Assembly: GCF_932294415.1 (NCBI RefSeq)
Contig: NC_065542.1
Coordinates: 1,691,501 to 1,755,500, forward strand
Length of the DNA stretch: 64,000 nt
Direction: 5' to 3'
From: Quercus robur
Taxonomy: Eukaryota; Streptophyta; Magnoliopsida; Fagales; Fagaceae
Position numbers and translations under genes: made by a program. Below the pieces are notes generated by a model that saw only the letters and a program-made list of their open reading frames with translations, did no database searches and was not told where the DNA came from. Shown in pieces: positions 60,768-64,000 of the stretch; the stretch's first letter is position 1, and the number at the start of each line of letters is the position of its first letter.

Positions 60768-61175
60768 AAGGACCAAAGTTTGACTACAAACTTAGTTGTA
60801 GCCTAAGATTACAACTTTCACAAAATAAATTAACATGACTATATATTTTGAAAATCTAACCGTTAAATTGTTTGTTTTTTATGTTTTGAAAATACATGTG
60901 AAGTTTTATGTCAATTGGATGTTATTTACTATTTGATCTATGAACTTATTTTTTATGTATAATTTTAGACTATAAAAACTCAAAAATTAAACATTTGATT
61001 GATGACATAAACTATTTATCTTTAATCTTCTTAAAGTTTTGCAAGCATGGAGGATATAAGAAAAAAAAATGTAATCTAACTGTGAAATTGTTAAAATTCG
61101 TATCTAATAAAAAAAATATTGAGCGGAGTTGTAGTCTAATCTACAATCAAGTTTGTTACTAAATTTTGTCCAAAG
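60768..61175. mobile_element. MITE of about 400 bp with GGACCAAAGTTT ends
   Basis: The left end GGACCAAAGTTTGACTACAA..ACTTAGTTGTAG and the inverted right end TTTGGACAAAATTTAGTAAC..AAACTTGATTGTAG are related terminal inverted repeats. The interior is AT-rich and non-coding. It sits about 240 bp upstream of the NLR start codon. No clear target duplication was read. Confidence 0.65.
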
Positions 61176-61418
61176 TTTAATTATATTGGACCTAAAAAAT
61201 TTAGGGTGGTCACACATTTTTTTTTTTAAGGTAAAAAAATCATAAATTTTATATATAATAATGATTTTTTTTTTTTCAAGCCAAGATGGTCCTGTTACCA
61301 CCCTGACTCTGGTCCTGTGACCACCTGACGTGGAGCCGCCAGCGTATTGATGTGATATAATTGAAGGAAAGGCAACCTGAAAACCAGTTGACGCAGCTGG
61401 AAGGGAGTTTATGGTAAA

Positions 61419-64000
61419 AATGGAGTCGGCTATAGTAGATCACTTGATTGGCAATATCCTTTCGGTGCTTGCAACTGAAGCATCGTTGTTATGGGGGGTT
61501 CGTGATGCAGTTGACAATATCAAGAATGAGTTGAAAGGCATGCGATCTTTCTTGCTAGATTTTGATAAAAAGGAAGCAGCCAATGAAGGAGAGAAATTAT
61601 GGGTGGAAAATGTGAGGGACATGGCATATGATGTTGAAGACGTCATCGATGAATTCATGTATTACATCAATATCCAACGAACACGGGGTCGATATGCTCA
61701 GTTTGTTCACCAAACCATTTACTTTCCACAGAATCTATGGGTGAGGCATCAAACCGCCACCAAGTTACAGAAAATGAATGAGACAATCAAGACCAATTCA
61801 AAGTTAAGTAAGAAATATCATGTTGATCCTATACAGGGGAAAAGCTCAGAAGATATTCACAAATGGGTTGTGCGGCATGCTGAATCGTCTTTGTTTGCTG
61901 GAGAAGATGAACTTGTAGGGATCAAAGATAAAAGGAAACAATTAATGATGTGGTTGATGGATAGAGAACAACAACAGACTGTCATTTCAATCCTCGGGAT
62001 GGGAGGATCTGGCAAGACCACACTAGTTGCCAACACCTACAAAACACTAGTTGCCAACACCTACAACACACCAGTTGCCAACACCTACAAAAATGACGCA
62101 GTAAAGAGACATTTTGATTGTTTTGCATGGATCACTGTCTCCCAAAAATATGATGTAGAAGACTTATTGAGGTGCATGATTAAGGAATTCTATGAGTCAA
62201 TGAAGGAAACAAATCCATCAGACTTGAGTTCTATGAACTACAGACTGTTAGTAAGTATGTTGGTGAGCTACTTAGAGAAGAAATCATATCTACTTGTCCT
62301 AGATGATGTTTGGGACACAAATGTCTTGGATGAACTAAAAGTATTACTCCGAGATAGTTATCCTGGGAGCAAAATCATTCTTACAACTCGCAATGAAGAT
62401 ATCGCTTGCCATCCTTTTGTGGGTAAACCTTATGTTCATCATATTCAATTGCTGGAACAGGATGAGGCGTGGGAACTCTTTTGCAAGAAAGCATTCTTAA
62501 GCAGTCCAAATAGAAGCTGCCCACCAGAGCTTAAATCTTTTGCTCAGGAACTTGTGGGAAAATGTGAAGGCCTACCTCTTGCAATTGGGGCCTTGGGCAG
62601 TCTTATGTGCTCCAAGGATATGCCTCAATGGAAAAAAATTTGCAAGAGCTTGAATTGGAGTCTAGGTAACAATCCTAAGCTACAACGATTGAAGAGCATT
62701 TTGTTGCTTAGTTTCAATGGTTTACCAAATCAGTTGAAGCATTGTTTCTTATATTGCTCCCTTTTCCCAGAAGATCATGAGATTCGAAGAAAAAGGCTCA
62801 TTAAACTATGGATGGCAGAAGGATTTGTAGAACAAGTTGAAGGGTCCACTCTAGAAGAAGTAGCTGATAGCTATTTAGTAGAACTCACTTTCAGGAACAT
62901 GCTTCAAGTTGTAAAGAGGAATGAACTTGGAAGGCCAAAGAGATGTAAAATGCATGATCTTTTGCGGGAGCTTGCTTTATCAATATCAATCAAAGAAAAG
63001 TTTGGTGTTGTACATGATGGAGGAGAAGAAATGAAAGAATGCAATGCACGCCGCATTTCAATTCATAGAACTGATGGAGAACCCAAATCATTTACGGGTA
63101 TGTCAAAGCTGCGTTCTTTTCTTGTTTTTAACAGGTCGTTGAAAACATTGCCTTCAAGAAGTAAAATGTTAAGGATTCTAGATTTGGAGGATGCCCCCAT
63201 CGAAGAACTGTCTGATGAAGTATTCAAATTATTCAACTTAAGATATTTGAATTTAAGGGGAACTTTACTTAAGAGGCTCCCAAATTCCATAGGGAGGCTC
63301 CTTAATCTTCAAACCTTGGACCTAAGGGACACACAAATAGAGGCCCTTCCTCGTGGAATAGGGAAGTTGCAAAACTTGCGGCATTTAATAATGTATCGCT
63401 ACACTAGAAATGGGAACGACTTCAGACGTGCTATTGGGATGCAAGCACCATCAAATATTGGGCAGTTAAAGAATTTGCAAACCTTGTGTTGTTTTGAAGC
63501 AAAAGGTGACTTGATTGGACAAATTCAGAGAATGACCCAACTTACCTCGATTGGTATTGGCAACGTGAAAGAAGCAGATGAGACGGACTTATGTATCTCA
63601 ATTCAAAACATGGGACTTCTTAGGGTCTTGGCTATCTTAGTAACTAATGAGGAGGAAACTCTCCGAATGGATGCACTCCCATCTCCTCCTCCCAACCTTC
63701 AAAATCTTAGTTTGACTGGAAAATTAGAGAAGGTGCCACAGTGGTTTCGTTCACTTCAAAACCTCAAATATTTGGGTCTGCAATGGTCAAGACTGGAAGA
63801 AGATCTACTCCCTCACATCGCTGCTTTGCCACATCTGCGACGTCTTTCACTTACTAATGCCTATGTTGGAAAACAGCTATGTTTCAATACAGGCTTTCCT
63901 GAGCTTACAGATTTGGAAATTTGTAATTTCCCTCAATTGAATGAGATAATAATAGAAAAGGGGGTGATGCCCAATCTGAAATGCCTATGTATTTTCAGCT
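61419..64000 (+). CDS. CC-NBS-LRR disease-resistance protein (RPM1-like), 3'-partial, with early frameshift
   Basis: Intracellular immune receptor family. Numbering from the ATG at 61419 (another in-frame ATG is at 61410): coiled-coil Rx-N domain with the EDVID-type motif VEDVIDEF (72-79), P-loop GMGGSGKTT (193-201), RNBS-A FDCFAWITVSQ (232-242), kinase-2 LLVLDDVW (291-298), RNBS-B SKIILTTRN (317-325), GLPL (384-387), RNBS-D CFLYCSLFPED (442-452) and MHD (511-513). LRRs run from about 565 to the window edge. Two oddities stand out. An extra C (GATC|CAC around 61437-61443) puts the first eight codons out of frame: the ATG frame stops at TGA 61476, and the main frame has TAG at 61435. The main frame's first ATG is 61540 (codon 41). 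In addition, the helix after the P-loop is triplicated. From 61441 to 64000 no stop occurs. It may be a pseudogene or may start at 61540. Confidence 0.93.
62020..62091 (+). repeat. Threefold 24-bp coding repeat just after the P-loop
   Basis: Three units (62020-62043, 62044-62067, 62068-62091) encode TLVANTYK, TLVANTYN and TPVANTYK. Other NB-ARC proteins have a single T-L-x-x-x-x-Y-x here. The repeats are in frame and differ at only a few bases, so they are recent and add 16 residues. Confidence 0.97.

Overview
This is plant nuclear DNA. It is AT-rich, with short exons separated by long T-rich introns that have GT..AG borders, and it carries a dense nest of transposable elements of classic plant types: hAT, Mutator, Harbinger, Copia, Gypsy-like LTR, TRIM and LINE. 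The plant mobile domain gene, callose synthase exons and a CC-NBS-LRR gene point to a eudicot, probably a woody one. Assigning it to Fagales would be a guess.

Layout. 1.0-2.6 kb (minus): exon blocks of an unrecognised gene, one of them present as an inverted (foldback) duplicate. 3.69-3.94 kb (minus): two consecutive exons of a CalS1/3-type callose synthase with no other exons nearby. 4.7-7.1 kb (minus): the last three coding exons of a TPR protein, with a TRIM retrotransposon in an intron. 8.8-25.65 kb (minus): a plant mobile domain (PMD) transposon-type gene. Its five exons join in frame, but exon 1 lies 11 kb from exon 2. Inside that intron, on the plus strand, sits a six-exon gene for a small coiled-coil protein (17.5-22.65 kb). 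Its last three exons lie inside a 2.85 kb hAT-type element with a perfect 8-bp target duplication.

23.7-24.1 kb: LINE 3' remnant. 27.75-28.85 kb: broken 3' end of an NLR gene with two small insertions. 30.7-33.0 kb: Copia LTR plus gag relic, split by a 597-bp hAT element. 34.5-38.0 kb: old LTR-type sequence with a 714-bp solo LTR inside. 38-45 kb: AT-rich repeats, a duplicated segment, a solo LTR and MITEs. 45.3-48.85 kb: a hAT MITE, a palindromic MITE and a Mutator-type element with 1-kb terminal inverted repeats. 49.0-49.6 kb and 57.5-59.3 kb: two copies of an NLR upstream region. 50.85-57.26 kb: a young non-autonomous LTR retrotransposon whose interior is a 24-unit minisatellite plus minus-strand ORFs. 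57.7-58.9 kb: a Harbinger-type element filled with tandem repeats.

61.4-64.0 kb (plus): a CC-NBS-LRR gene running off the window. It has a one-base frameshift eight codons in and a threefold 24-bp duplication in the helix just after the P-loop.

The genes do not form a pathway. The theme is an NLR locus and several host gene pieces broken and rearranged by mobile DNA. The most unusual items are the P-loop triplication, the hAT element sharing exons with the gene it sits in, the minisatellite-bearing LTR element with a possible antisense gene, the PMD element with palindromic boxes, and the long-TIR Mutator element. All family names come from reading the sequence; no search was run.
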